Assembly (NCBI GenBank): GCA_014898425.1
Contig: RCSZ01000011.1
Location: 1 to 64,000 of the forward strand
Direction of reading: 5' to 3'
Origin: Botryotinia globosa
Taxonomy: Eukaryota > Ascomycota > Leotiomycetes > Helotiales > Sclerotiniaceae
Length of the DNA stretch: 64,000 bases
Position numbers and translations under genes: made by a program. The notes beneath the pieces are model-generated. The model saw only the letters and a list, made by a program, of their open reading frames with translations, was not told the origin of the DNA and ran no database searches. Shown here in pieces: positions 36,443 to 47,716 of this stretch (its first letter is position 1; each line of letters begins with the position of its first letter).

Positions 36443-38037
36443 ATGAAGTTGACGCTTTTAATTTCCCTCGTTGGGCTCACACATGGCAGTGTACTCCTTC
36501 CTAGAACAACTTCTTCAAACATTTCTGCATCAGACTATAACAACTTGACTGTTGCCATAGTTCGTGCTGCTCCAGCAAACTGACCCATGCTATTGTTCAA
36601 TAAGAGCTGGACTGGTGTTGAGTTTGATCTTATGGTTTTAATTAATAATAATATAATATATATATCTTTTTAAAGGTATTCGATTTAATATTAGTTTATA
36701 ATATGATTGAATTATATAATTATTATTTAAAAGAAGCTTTTAGTTTAATATAATCTTAAAGAAATAAAGAATAATTGATTTTTTATTAAATCTTCAAAGA
36801 AAGTTTTGCTTTATAGGGAATAGCTGGATAAGAATACAATCAATGAAGAGATTAATGAAAGTAAGAATATTAGATTAATAGGAAAAAACATAAAATAAGG
36901 CCTTTTCCCTTTTAATATAGAATAAGAAAGTGAATTATTTAATATAGATTCTTTAAAATCATGTGCCACATTGCTTAATAATCCATTTTAGTTGTTAATC
37001 AGAACCAGCTTCTATTTCATATTATCAGCCAATGACCTACGATAGATCTCAATGCAACCGTTGCCAAAGAAACTACAGGTAATGATGCCAATCTCATTGT
37101 TTTCCCTGAGTTATGGTTCCCAGGGTAAGCTGGATAATTTCAGCGCACTCACGTAGACAAATAGACTAACTCAAACTTAGATATCCAAAGGGTATGACAG
37201 ATCATATAACTATAGCAGATCACTTGCAAAGTTATGTTAACAATTCCCTCGTGGTCGGGAGCCCTCAATGGCAAGCCATTCTTGAGATGATCAAAAGTGA
37301 GAGCATCTACGCTGTTCTAGGCTTCTCTCACAAAGAAGATGGGCTACTCTAAATGGGCCAGGCTTTAATCTCTTCCAAAGGGGAGGTTCTTTTACTACGT
37401 CAGAAACTCCGACCTTCAGGTTGTGAGCGCGGAATCTGGTCGGATGGTACAAAGGACGAGCTAAAAGTCGTCGCTACACCTTACGGCCGCGGGGGTGTTC
37501 TCGAATGCTGGGAGCATTTCCACCCTGCAATGACATTCAACACGCAAGCTCAGATTGAAACTCTCCACATTGCTTCGTTTCCATATGAGTTGCACCTGAT
37601 AAGACGCATCGAGATCGTACGGAGCTGATTAAAATCTTATAGATACGCCAGATGCAAATGATTCAGAGGATTTAAGTTGGGAAAGCGAGGGAGTTAACGT
37701 AGCCGCAGCGCGAACTTATGCAGTCAATTCTGGAGCTCCTTTAATCTTCGCTTCGGTCGGAAACGTGCGCTTTATTGACTCCTCAGGGATGGACCTATTC
37801 GTTACTTCGCTTTCTAAAAGTATTGAAACAATACCATTGGTTTATCGATCATTCAATACAACTGGAATGGCTGCTACGGAGCCTTATGATGCTGATGCAC
37901 AGCAGTCATGGGATGTTCTCGAAGAAATTATAACGGGATTTCCCTCATACATACCAAGAGTTCATGGAGATCTCGTTCCACCCGAGGAGTTTCCAATTAG
38001 TGAATTGTTGGCTTCGCTAGGAAACTCAACAGGATAA
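36443..38037 (+). pseudogene. Secreted nitrilase, disrupted
   Basis: The frame opens with a signal peptide (MKLTLLISLVGLTHGS) and NLTVAIVRAAPAN, typical of fungal nitrilases. Family blocks follow: LIVFPELWFPG, a regular GTAAGC...TTAG intron before YPKGMTDH, GVLECWEHFHPA with the catalytic Cys, and VNVAAARTYAVNSGAPLIFA near the C terminus. It is broken by a TGA at 36581-36583, a 414-bp insertion after 36630, a TAA at 37350-37352, and a frame change between 37628 and 37645. An intact relative would hydrolyse nitriles to acids and ammonia. The secretory leader is unusual for nitrilases. It cannot make the enzyme as it stands. Confidence 0.8.
36631..37044. mobile_element. 414-bp insertion inside the nitrilase pseudogene, 5-bp target duplication
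   Basis: The nitrilase reading GVEFDL stops at GATCT (36626-36630) and resumes at GATCT (37045-37049) with the expected continuation NATVAKE. The 414 bases between are mostly very AT-rich and non-coding. The repeated GATCT fits a target-site duplication. No terminal inverted repeat, LTR or poly-A end was seen, so the element class is unknown. It lacks GT at the left edge and so is not an intron. Confidence 0.6.
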
Positions 38038-38135
38038 ATATTTGAATGCTATGGAAGGTGTGGGCAAGGAAATAATATGGGATTTCAGATATTAGCGATC
38101 AATGACAGATTCTAAATGTGTAATAAAGGCCGCCA

Positions 38136-38602
38136 CAGTGTAGGCAATAGTATTTCCCGTATTTCGTATACGGGTTAGTTTAGTGGTGCGTATCGAATTT
38201 TTTCGAAACATGTATGTATGTGGTATAGAATCTAATACTATTGAAAGTATTCAATATTATTTAGTTATTCAATACTATTAGTAATATATTGAAATACTGG
38301 AATTCAATATAAAATATATATTCCTATCTAAATTAGGTTAGAAATAAGAGATTCTTATTTATATTAAGTAATAAAATTCCATTCTTTATTCGAATTGATA
38401 TGAAATCCTTTATTTCTAATCTAATTTGGATAGGAATGTAGATTTTTATATTGGATTCCAGTATTTCAATATATTACTAATATTCTTTAAATATATGAAT
38501 ATGTATAAAAGCGGTATAATCTCCTTTTTATATGTATTAGCTGCAATATCAATATGCTAATACACACCACAGTTTCACTGTAGTATACTATTGCCTACAC
38601 TG
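38136..38602. mobile_element. hAT-like miniature inverted-repeat element (MITE), 467 bp
   Basis: The ends are perfect 18-bp inverted repeats, CAGTGTAGGCAATAGTAT. The element is flanked on both sides by the 8-bp direct repeat GGCCGCCA (38128-38135 and 38603-38610), the target duplication size of hAT transposons, and the CAGTG terminus is also hAT-like. Inside, a second inverted repeat of about 71 bp pairs 38277-38347 with 38410-38481, differing mainly by transitions. No ORF, so it is non-autonomous and would need a transposase from elsewhere. Confidence 0.88.
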
Positions 38603-39467
38603 GGCCGCCATTTATTGCTTCTTATTGGAAAATACAATAAAACACTGATATTGAGTTCTTTCGGTGACTAGATATAACGCACTAAGTGATCAGATTTTGA
38701 AGAATTTTGACACCCAAGCTCGCCAAGTCAACAAAGGGACTTGTCAAAAAGAAACACAATGCTCCAAACATTCATACACAAAGGTCTATATGTAGCCTTT
38801 TACTTTTAATACCATGCAGCGCACCCGTCATGGAATACAAAGAGAATAATCATCTATTGATACTTATTATATAATAAAGATTATGCTCCAAGGTCCGAAG
38901 AAAGATTTTGATGCTATGAGTATCTAATAAAAATTCCGGCGTGTGAAAATCCCCTCCCCTCTCCCTGCTCAAAAATAGCCTTCTTCGTCGTATAGACATG
39001 AAAGTTGGAGATACAAACAACTGGATACTGAAAAAATTTCCTTCGAGAAAATCAAGTTTAAGATGGATGATGAATTGTGAAATGAAAACGTCCACAGCAA
39101 TGATGTATTTACTAGGAAATCTTTGGAACAAAACCACAACAAGTCTAGAACAGGCGAAAAGCGAGAACTGGGCTTTACTGAACAGGAAGAAATGAAACAT
39201 TTCCCTTCTTTCTGGCATAACAATGCTGTTATTATTCAGGAAAAATGGAACAATCAACAGACATTGTCTGCCCCAAGTGCCTTTGCTTTGTTTGTTTGAT
39301 CATAGATCACTTATCTTTGGATACAGACTGAGAACATGTACCTTGACTTATATTATAGTTTCCCCGCATTCTCATCTCCAAAAATTGTGAAGCACCATTC
39401 GAATAATCTACTTTATCTAACACGCAACACAACACTTCAATATAGAGATATATCATTCATAGTAAAG
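38603..39467. other. Intergenic region and 5' leader of the RING gene
   Basis: No gene recognised. Two overlapping ORFs on the minus strand (38850-39257) lack domains. An in-frame upstream ATG of the RING gene lies at 39336. Confidence 0.45.
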
Positions 39468-40349
39468 ATGATGAATACTATGGATTCAAACTGTTGTGTC
39501 GTAACGGAAACTCTTTCTAGTGTCTGTGGACATGTGACAACGGTGATTAAACATCACCAAAGTTGCGAAATTATTGAGTTTGATCCGTATCGTGCAGGAG
39601 GATACGACCTTAAGTATCTATTAGATTATCATCCCTGGACAAAGACTCGTATGGCTAGTGCTACCATCACGGAATGCAAGTGCATTTCTTGTGATGCTAT
39701 CGAGAACGGAGCTTCATTTGAAGCTTTTCGTCCACCTTCAAACACATGGATTTCTGACGTGTTTTACAGACATATTTCCTTCGCACTTTCTTCAAATTTG
39801 ATAGCAGATAGAAGAAAATCATGGGAATCCTATATTTCTGACCAAAATATCCTTTTTCAAAGACAGAAATGTTTTGACGATGTCTTTGAAACTGCACAGC
39901 AAGATCTAATAGCCTACAACGCAAACTCTGGGCATGCAGGAGATGAACATGCACTTTATTATTTAAATTCAGATGTAGAAAAAGCAGAGATTATCAGGAG
40001 CTTCTATGATCATCACCAAAATGAATACTTGTTGCAATTCAGAGGGCTCAAGAACATGTCGATGAGACTTCTTTTTGATCCTGTGAATCCAACACATCTC
40101 ACTTTTGGTCTTCTCCGTCTTGTCAAACCCGAAGATATCCCCGCCGGCGAGGTCTGCGGAATATGTAGAGAGATTATGGATGTCGAGAACCGTAAAATCG
40201 TCACGCGACTATTTTGCGATCGGCATCTATTTCATGAAAACTGTATAATTCCATGGTTCGAGACTGCTAATAACAACAAGGTAACATGCCCCATGTGCCA
40301 GAGTATTCGAGAGATGTACAAACCTCCGAATTTACTTGATCACGAGTAG
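39468..40349 (+). CDS. RING-H2 finger protein, probable E3 ubiquitin ligase
   Basis: 293 residues from the ATG at 39468. An in-frame ATG at 39336 would add 44 residues and cannot be excluded. The C-terminal RING-H2 spans about 230-277: CGIC...FCDRHLFHENCIIPWF...CPMC, giving a C3H2C3 ligand set and the usual Trp. The N-terminal part has clustered Cys/His (VCGHVTTVIKHHQSC, CKCISCD), perhaps another metal site. No transmembrane segment. A ligase role follows from the RING class; the substrate is unknown. Confidence 0.75.
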   Translation: MMNTMDSNCCVVTETLSSVCGHVTTVIKHHQSCEIIEFDPYRAGGYDLKYLLDYHPWTKTRMASATITECKCISCDAIENGASFEAFRPPSNTWISDVFYRHISFALSSNLIADRRKSWESYISDQNILFQRQKCFDDVFETAQQDLIAYNANSGHAGDEHALYYLNSDVEKAEIIRSFYDHHQNEYLLQFRGLKNMSMRLLFDPVNPTHLTFGLLRLVKPEDIPAGEVCGICREIMDVENRKIVTRLFCDRHLFHENCIIPWFETANNNKVTCPMCQSIREMYKPPNLLDHE

Positions 40350-41301
40350 CCTATCTTTAGGGACGATAGCTACGGCTCAGAGTATGTTCTTGACCTTTAC
40401 TTTCATTCACAATTTCTCGTCTGGAAATCTTCCATTGTTAAACCTATTTCATTTTCTCGGTGATTATGAGTTTATGGACCTCAATTTTATTTCTCTTCAA
40501 TATTTTATTTCGCTATCTCTGTGACCTCTATACTCCCATTTTTCCTGTGTTCCCACCCCTCTTGTCTTTTCTGTGTCTGAGTGAGAATGATTCCTGTGTT
40601 TTAGACCTTGCCCTACAGTTTTCTTAAATGGAACTTTACATGTTTCTTGTCGATTTGCCAATGAGGTCAAGTTACACCTCTTGACGTCCTTCAACTACGA
40701 ATTTGATAATGAGTTCGACTATCTCCATCGTCACCCCCCCGGAAATCTTGCAATTCAAACATTGTTGATAGGGCTGCTTTCCTGGACTAATACCAACCTC
40801 TCAATGACAGTGCCATGCTTTATTTAAACTCTGTGTTGCAATATTGTTCCACTAAACCCTTTTAATTTTTGGATTCACCATAGCACTGAAATTTTGCGGT
40901 TACATTGTTGAAGTAATGGACACCTATTGGGTGTTAATTTGAAGTCTCCGAGGACTTTTCGATAATACTTACCTCCATTCTAAAGTTATTAATAGCCCTG
41001 CGACTTTACCCCTCTCCTGACTATTAAGAGAATTCACCTGGTATAGAATCAGGCAATTTCCAAGTGTGATCGAGAACCGAGACAGTATTCTTGTCAGTAA
41101 ATTTCATTAGTAGCTTGATTTTGATCAACACTCATCAACTCTACCCCGCTTTGTTTTTAGCGAGTATTTCGAGTCTAATTAGATCTCGCTACGTCGAGGA
41201 CATATAAATCTCGCTCTTTGAAACAAATTTTGATATAAGTGTTCATGTCAATTTACTAACTTGTCAACTTTTACGATAGATAATTTGCACTTACAGTTCC
41301 G
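40350..41301. other. Intergenic region, no feature recognised
   Basis: About 950 bp between the RING gene and the F-box-like paralogue. No coding sequence. Confidence 0.5.
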
Positions 41302-43038
41302 ATGGCGATGTCTATCGAAGGATCGAAATTAAGACATGATCACGAAAAAGCACCTTTACGCAGCGGGGGACCATTGGAAAAAGACGGCGGTTCTATCCAT
41401 ACAGATAAGAAGAAATCAGAAGGTGTATTTAGTCGATCTTGGCCAAGTGGTAGAGGGCCATATTACCCAAACCAACCATCAGTATTCCATAGTTGTCTGT
41501 GTCATGAATATGTGATGGAGAGGTGGAACACGCAAGCTGTGGATCTAAGTCCCGATGACATTTGTGAGATTGCTGTACAGAAACACGCCTATGGCGGGTG
41601 GTTTGAGGGTCTCGAGTTCATCAAAGATGGAAAGGTGTATATCATTGGCGCTGGTAAGTGACCCATTTCAAACATAGCAGACGGTTAAGATCAACTCTTA
41701 TATCGAACACAGATATTCAGCCGTTTAGCGAAAAATATAGTTGTGCTACCATGAAATTCAAACATATTGTTAAAGATGATGGATATACATGTATTGTAGC
41801 CCAGCCTATGACATGCTCAGAGCATCGCCTTCGAATGGATATTGAGGATCAAATATCTCCGGAAACAAAAGACATGGGAAAAAGACTAGGAATTCACCCT
41901 GGGGAAAACTCATGGAACCTATCAAGATCACATGGTTATCATATCCTCAATTTTCCACCAGGCATAACTGGGCCATTTCTCAGACTCAGAACTTGAACTA
42001 ACACTTACAGAAATTCTCCACATGATATTTAAATACCTGTTATGGATCCCATATGCGTTTGTGGAACCAGATGTTATTATCACAAATATGGTGAAGTCAT
42101 ATGAAAAGTTTAAGAAGCCCACCTACAAGGCTACACTCTTGAACGAGATTCTTCCAATACACAACGACGATGCCACATACGAACCCTGGAGAGGGTCAAC
42201 AATGACTAAAGAAAAGAAGATATGCCATGGAGGAAGGGAGATCATACAATTGAACAGGATTTTACGCCGGATGATTGATGCGACTTGTCTCCGAACCTGC
42301 AAGGAATTCTTCGAATTCGGTTCTGCCATCATTTACGGGAACAACATCTTCAAGTTTCCTGTAGAGACTATCGGGCCCTTTAGAAATGAAACATGTTGGA
42401 TCGAATGAGAGTTTTACAACCCTGATCGTGGAAAACCGGAACTTGGTCAATTGTATGATTGGCCACAAGAAATTCCCTATGTTATCGAGCAGATGCGGCA
42501 AGGAGTTCCACTAAAGGAATTGGCTGGCTGGGCATATCACGATCTATTCCTCCGCTTTCTCTACGTCATTTGTCCAAGAAACGTAGACCTGATGAAGCAT
42601 TTATACTTCTGGGGAACGGCATCAACACACAGCTGCAATTCGAAGTTTCGAGATGGTAGATGTCCCAATTGCCCCGTCAATTTATTTCCCGAGATGTGCA
42701 TATATATCCAATTCATCAACGAACTCTTTCCAAGTGTGGAGAGAGTAACATTGGAAATTGATGCATCTACCTTGTCCGATGAACATGATAGTCATTTCGC
42801 TCTATCAAAAGAGATAGACTTTGAGCATACAATTACTCCGTTATTGATGAATCAGATCCGGGAGCTCAAATATGTCAAGTCTTTGACTCTTCTTTCTTGG
42901 GACACAGGTGGGTTGAAATATGCCTATGATAACCTTGATCGGATTCATGGCTCTCAAGATTTGGACTTTCCAATTGCAAAGGAAACAATTAAATGGTTCG
43001 ACGACAGGGCCAAAGGTTGGGCGAAGGAAGAGCAGTAG
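41302..43038 (+). pseudogene. F-box-like paralogue of the 5462 gene, with in-frame stop
   Basis: Exons 41302-41653, 41713-41961 and 42011-43038. The F-box-like start EILHMIFKYLLW follows FPP across the second intron. The blocks IDATCLRTCKEFFEFGSAIIYG, GWAYHDLFLRFLYVI and FPEMCIYIQFINELFPSVERVTLEID correspond to the gene at 5462, with both introns in the same place and phase. A TGA at 42406-42408 (codon 333 of about 543) interrupts the frame, which then continues intact for 210 codons in the same phase. The second intron has a GC donor (GCATAA...ACTTACAG). The product may be truncated, the gene may be newly inactive, or the base may be an assembly error. Confidence 0.7.
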
Positions 43039-43539
43039 AATACGTGGAGATAAATGACTGGTAATCGATGATTTACACATCTATGTCTCCATCTTCGCAT
43101 TTCAAATCGATCAATTCGTGAATTAGAGCTTGCACTTCTTCCTGTGAGGGTTTTGTTTGTTCTAATAGTACCCATCCAGCGGAAACTCAATTCCTTGAGT
43201 TCGCGATTGACCTAATATTCCGTGAGTTTGGGCCACTGAAATTGTCACTAGTCTGGATGGATAGTCGATCTCATAAAAGTTAGGAAGCATAGAGAGGAAT
43301 GCATCGAAGATCACATATATCAAATAGTAGGTAGTTGTAGATTGTGGTATTCATATTCTATATCATTATCTCATTTTTGAATTAGTCTAGTCTAGTCTCA
43401 TGTCTACATATGTCCTAATCGTCAAGAGTTGCCTTTTCCACTTTCCAATGACCAATCGGGGTATATAACTCCTTTATCTTAACCAACCCAAAAAAGCACG
43501 CAAATGATAATTTCTTTTCTCCGCAACTGCAGGCTCGTT
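43039..43539. other. Convergent 3' intergenic region
   Basis: About 500 bp between the F-box-like pseudogene (+) and the transporter (-). No gene. Confidence 0.5.
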
Positions 43540-45442
43540 TCAATCTTTCTCCGGCCCCACGACCTTCTCGCCCTGCCCACTCTCCAAATGCCTCTCCCGA
43601 CCAGCCTCGTGCTGCACAGCAATCTCACTCCCGGTCACGCTCCCAATTTCGTCCTCCTCCTGCTGTTCTTCTCTAACAATCGGTTTCTCGTCTGGTCTCT
43701 GCAATCCCTTATCTTTGATCAACACGCAAAGACACAGACAAACCCCAATAATCGGTACCCAAAGTAAGAACACACTTCTACTCGCTCCCATGTACACATC
43801 TAATACTTCATTCTTCTGTCCTGTTGTCAATTCATTCAAATTCGGAACGCTCAATATCGATGCTAAGATTGTGTCTTTGAATCCTGCCGGTAGAGTAGTT
43901 CCTAGCGTATTTAAGCGGGACTTTATGGAATTCGAGAAAATAGCCGAAGAAATCGCTAGACCAATTGCACCACCCAGGGCACGTAGAAAATTCCTAGTAG
44001 AGATAACGACTGTTCGATCGCGCTTGGTACAATGAGCTTGTGCTGCTATAAGCGTAGGTTGAAAGACGAATCCTACTCCTGCACCTTCGGTCAAGAGGAT
44101 CAAGATCATCTTCCACTTTGGTAATTCCCGAGAGAACAAGAGAACGAGGCCTGATCCTAGAGTCCAAAGCATGAACCCAATCCAAATGATCTCGCCATAG
44201 CGTTTAGTCCTGGAGATGTATTGCCCGGATACGATACTGAAGCTGGATTGAGTGGCGACGAATGGAATGGTGAGTGCGGCGGACATGACAGGTGAGTATT
44301 GGCGAGCATTCTGATAATAGATTGGTAGGTAGTAGAGGTGCGAGTAATAGACTATACCAAAGAGGAAGTTTTGGGTGAGAATGGCGAAGACAGCAGGGTT
44401 CTTGAAAAGGTTCAAAGGCATCATCGGCATAACAGCAAACTTCCATTCCACAATGAGGAAAGCAACTAAACAGATACCCCCTAGAGTGAGCATGGAAATT
44501 ACCATGGGACTGGACCATTCAAAATAAGTACCGCCGCCAGAGACAGGAATCAGGATGAGCATAATGGCTGCGGTCACGAGGACAATTCCTGGGTAATCGA
44601 CGACTCGAATTTTGGTCGCTGTAGAGCCATGAACTTTACTTGGAGGAAGTGTGAATGCTACCATAATACCTGAAAGCACTGCTAGCGGGCATATACACCA
44701 AAATAGGCCTCTCCACGTTGAATTCTGAACAAAAGCAGCTGCCAAGAATGGTCCAATGGTATTACCCAAACCGACACATGATCCTAAGATTCCTTGATAC
44801 CTAAAGTTCGTTAGTTCATGACCTACGGAATTAAATTTCCAATAATATAAATCACGATCCGACAATCAAGGACTTTGAATCTTCAAATCCACCAAAACTT
44901 TTGGAGTCTGAAATACTAATTTCAACCACTTTAAGCGCCTCGTTGTCGGACAGCAGTCCGAATTGTTGGATAATCTGAATTTGAAAGCTGGGATAAACTT
45001 ACTTTCCACGATTCTCCAGAGTAACCACATCTGATACGATCATCATGGCCAAGGCCATAATCCCACCGGTCCCCACACCAGAAATGCCCCTAAAAACATA
45101 GAGTTGAGGACCCGTCTGAGCGAACCCACAAAGTAAATCTCCGAGCGCCAATAATCCCACAGCAGTGAGGAAAACCACTTTCCTTCCCAAGATATCTGAT
45201 ATTCTTCCATAAAGAACTTGGAAAACTGTATTGGCAATCAAACTCGAAGTGCCTGCCCAAGAAATTGTAGTTGCGGCATTAAGATCAGCTCCGATTGTTG
45301 GTAATGCTATACCAATAGAGTTTTGATCTATAAAAGTGATGAGGAGAGCAAATGCTAATCCACAGAAAACTACAATTAGTTTTCCTTTGGGGAGAATATT
45401 TGTTTCAATACGGACCAATTCATGGTCATGCGGTCCTGCCAT
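43540..45442 (-). CDS. MFS drug:H+ antiporter, DHA2 family (14 TM)
   Basis: Exons 45442-45003 and 44800-43540 (minus) give 566 residues. The first exon carries TM1-4 with the DHA2 pattern LITFIDQNSIGIALPTIGADL and the MFS loop motif GRISDILGRK. The second opens with YQGILGSCVGLGNTIGPFLAAAF (antiporter motif C region) and continues to TM14. The C-terminal tail is hydrophilic and acidic. Members export toxic compounds, including fungal metabolites and fungicides; no biosynthetic cluster adjoins it. The start is the ATG giving MAGPHDHELVR, because the preceding codons begin with a non-ATG triplet. Confidence 0.85.
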
Positions 45443-46881
45443 CGTAGCCAATGAAATATGATCGTTTCAAGGTAATGTGAACATGATTATTGGTAAAAGA
45501 AGAATGTAGGGGAAAGAAGAATGACGCAAAAAATATCGAGATATTAGACCTCGACTTAAGAAACCATTGAGTTCGCTATCAAGAAAACTTACAGAGGGAG
45601 AATTGTAACGGATAATCGGCACTTATCCGCGTTTGTTGTAGATCTGAATCAAGCTTTTCACAAGCGCCCCTTCATCTTGCTGGTCTTTTTTCGTTTAGAT
45701 ACATCCTTTTTGATGTTTGACAGGCGTCAACGATTTGACATGCTTGATAGAAGGGGCGATGACATACATCTTGGAGGCAAAACCCACGTCTGCTTGCATA
45801 ATCAAGCTGTGTCTAACCCCGAGGGTGACCAAATCGCACGCTTGCTAGGCAAATTTTCAAGATTTGCGAAAAGCGGTGTTGCGAATCCGACTATCGGATG
45901 AAGGATTACCCCCATCGCCGTCGTGGTCTGGATTTGTTGATAAGAAAAGACTTGTCGTTGATTTGTGAGGAGTGAAATATTCCTAGCCGCAATATAGATA
46001 GATATGTGGGGATGTGTTTGCGGGACCGAAACTTTGACTTCGATCTTATTCAAGAGGAATGCCATATGTGATATAAGGCCCAAGAAGTTCTTTTGAAACT
46101 GGTGTGAAAGGACCTTTGACACGGAAATACTGCCAGGCTAAGAAGATATGAAATATTACTCTTCGTTCTGCTCTACTTACCATCACTCCCACTACAATTC
46201 AGGTATATAATGGAGATTAGCTCCTGCTGAACTTATGGACCATGTACCGCTCAACAATGTACCCTTGAAACCACAACCTTGAAGTTGCATGCTCAACAGC
46301 CGTACGAACAGTCCAAGGCCGAATCTGGCAGAAGTTGATTTCCATAATACGAAGGCAAGACCGCCTAGTAAGTTGTAACATCAACTTTGGAGGAAATAAT
46401 AGTGGTGGGATCCGACTAGAAGTGACAGTGCGAGACTTGATTCAAAGAGGGGTTCAAAAGGTAGAACTGATCGTCGAGCTCCAAATAGCACCATTGCGTG
46501 CTATTTCCTAGGACTGAGACTTGGAACGTGATTTGCTTTGAGCAGAAATGGAGTTGCTCGATCGTTGATCAGAAGTACAGACATGAATCGCGACCAAAAT
46601 AATATCATTTAACACAATGAGACATCTTGATTCATTTGAGTATGTCTGATGTCGTCTGGATAAGGTCTTGTCCTCGTACCAAGATTCACACCACAGCCTT
46701 GCATGCCAGCCTCGGCTTTAAGCGAAAAGGCTTGCGTCTCGTCCTCTGCCTACCTTTCCTCGTAGCATATCTACTTCTTGTCTACCCATACCCTTATAAG
46801 TATATTGTCTGATTTTCATCTCAAAATATCCTCATTCGACACACTTGAATTATACAGTAAAGTTCAAAACATAATTCCAAG
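45443..46881. other. Divergent intergenic region
   Basis: About 1.4 kb between the transporter (-) and the RING gene (+), serving as promoter region for both. Only short ORFs without domains. Confidence 0.45.
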
Positions 46882-47716
46882 ATGAATCCCTATGAAGGTC
46901 AGCTTCCCAACCCTCTTGCCCCGCCATTCAGTTCCTTTGATATTTTGATGAGCTCCTGTTAACATAAAACAGTCGAGCATAACATAAAAGCGTCTCCGCA
47001 GTCGTCTCGACCTCGTCGCCGTCCTTCTATGTCCTCCTTCTTCAACCAATTATCACAATGTGAAACCTCGACTTCTACTACTGATCCAAACTGGCATCAC
47101 AATAACCCGCATGCTGTTCCTACTCCCGTATGTTCTTGCCCTCTTCTTCGAATCAAGACCCTACTCTCCAGTCGGTTCGAAAACTAATTCATATTAACAG
47201 GTCGACGTAGCAGCCTCATATCGCCTCCTCCAAGACCAATTCCTAACCCTCCGCACCAATGACCCCTCCTCCACCACAGCCCCTCTTCTCGACCTTCTTA
47301 TCTCCTCCATCACATCTCAAATCGACTCTCCGCCCACCACCATCTCCGGATGTTCTCAAGCCTACCTTGATACCATCGATCGCATTCCTCGTTCCTCCCT
47401 AAAGGCGGATGAAACATGTCCGATCTGCGGCGAGAAGTTTCTGGACGACCAATATTGCTTAGTCGTTGTGTTACCATGTCATCAAACTCATAAATTTGAT
47501 CTAGAGTGCGTGGGCCCGTGGTTGAGATTGAATGGGACATGTCCTTTGGATAGGAAGAAGGTTGGAGACGGGGAGGAGAGGGGGAAGGAGGCGGCGAGGG
47601 AGAGAGAGAGGATGAGGAGGGGCGTGGAAGGCTTGGGATTCGGGGCTGATGGGGAGGAAAGGAAGAAGGAGGAGGAGGACGAAGAAAGCGACGGCGATGA
47701 TGGGATGTACGCTTAA
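46882..47716 (+). CDS. RING-H2 domain protein with acidic C terminus
   Basis: Exons 46882-46897, 46973-47127 and 47201-47716 give 228 residues. The RING runs from about 130 to 174: CPICGEKF...LPCHQTHKFDLECVGPWL...CPLD, with Asp replacing the last Cys ligand, a known variation in some RINGs. The C terminus is a long Glu/Arg/Lys-rich helix ending in an acidic tail. Residues 1-57 are basic and Ser/Pro-rich. The 16-nt first exon uses a weak donor (GTCAGC); translation might instead begin at the ATG in exon 2 (about 47028). Confidence 0.65.

Noticed and set aside
36581..36583. TGA in the nitrilase relic as a clear repeat-induced point mutation scar
   Set aside because: The change is a transition if it came from TGG, but the affected C would be followed by C, not the preferred CpA, so the cause is uncertain.
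36631..37044. Interruption of the nitrilase gene read as an intron
   Set aside because: The left edge lacks GT and the flanks carry a repeated GATCT, which fits an insertion.
38850..39257. 135-codon minus-strand ORF with hydrophobic content
   Set aside because: Phe-rich low-complexity reading of AT-rich DNA. It has no family match and overlaps another open frame.
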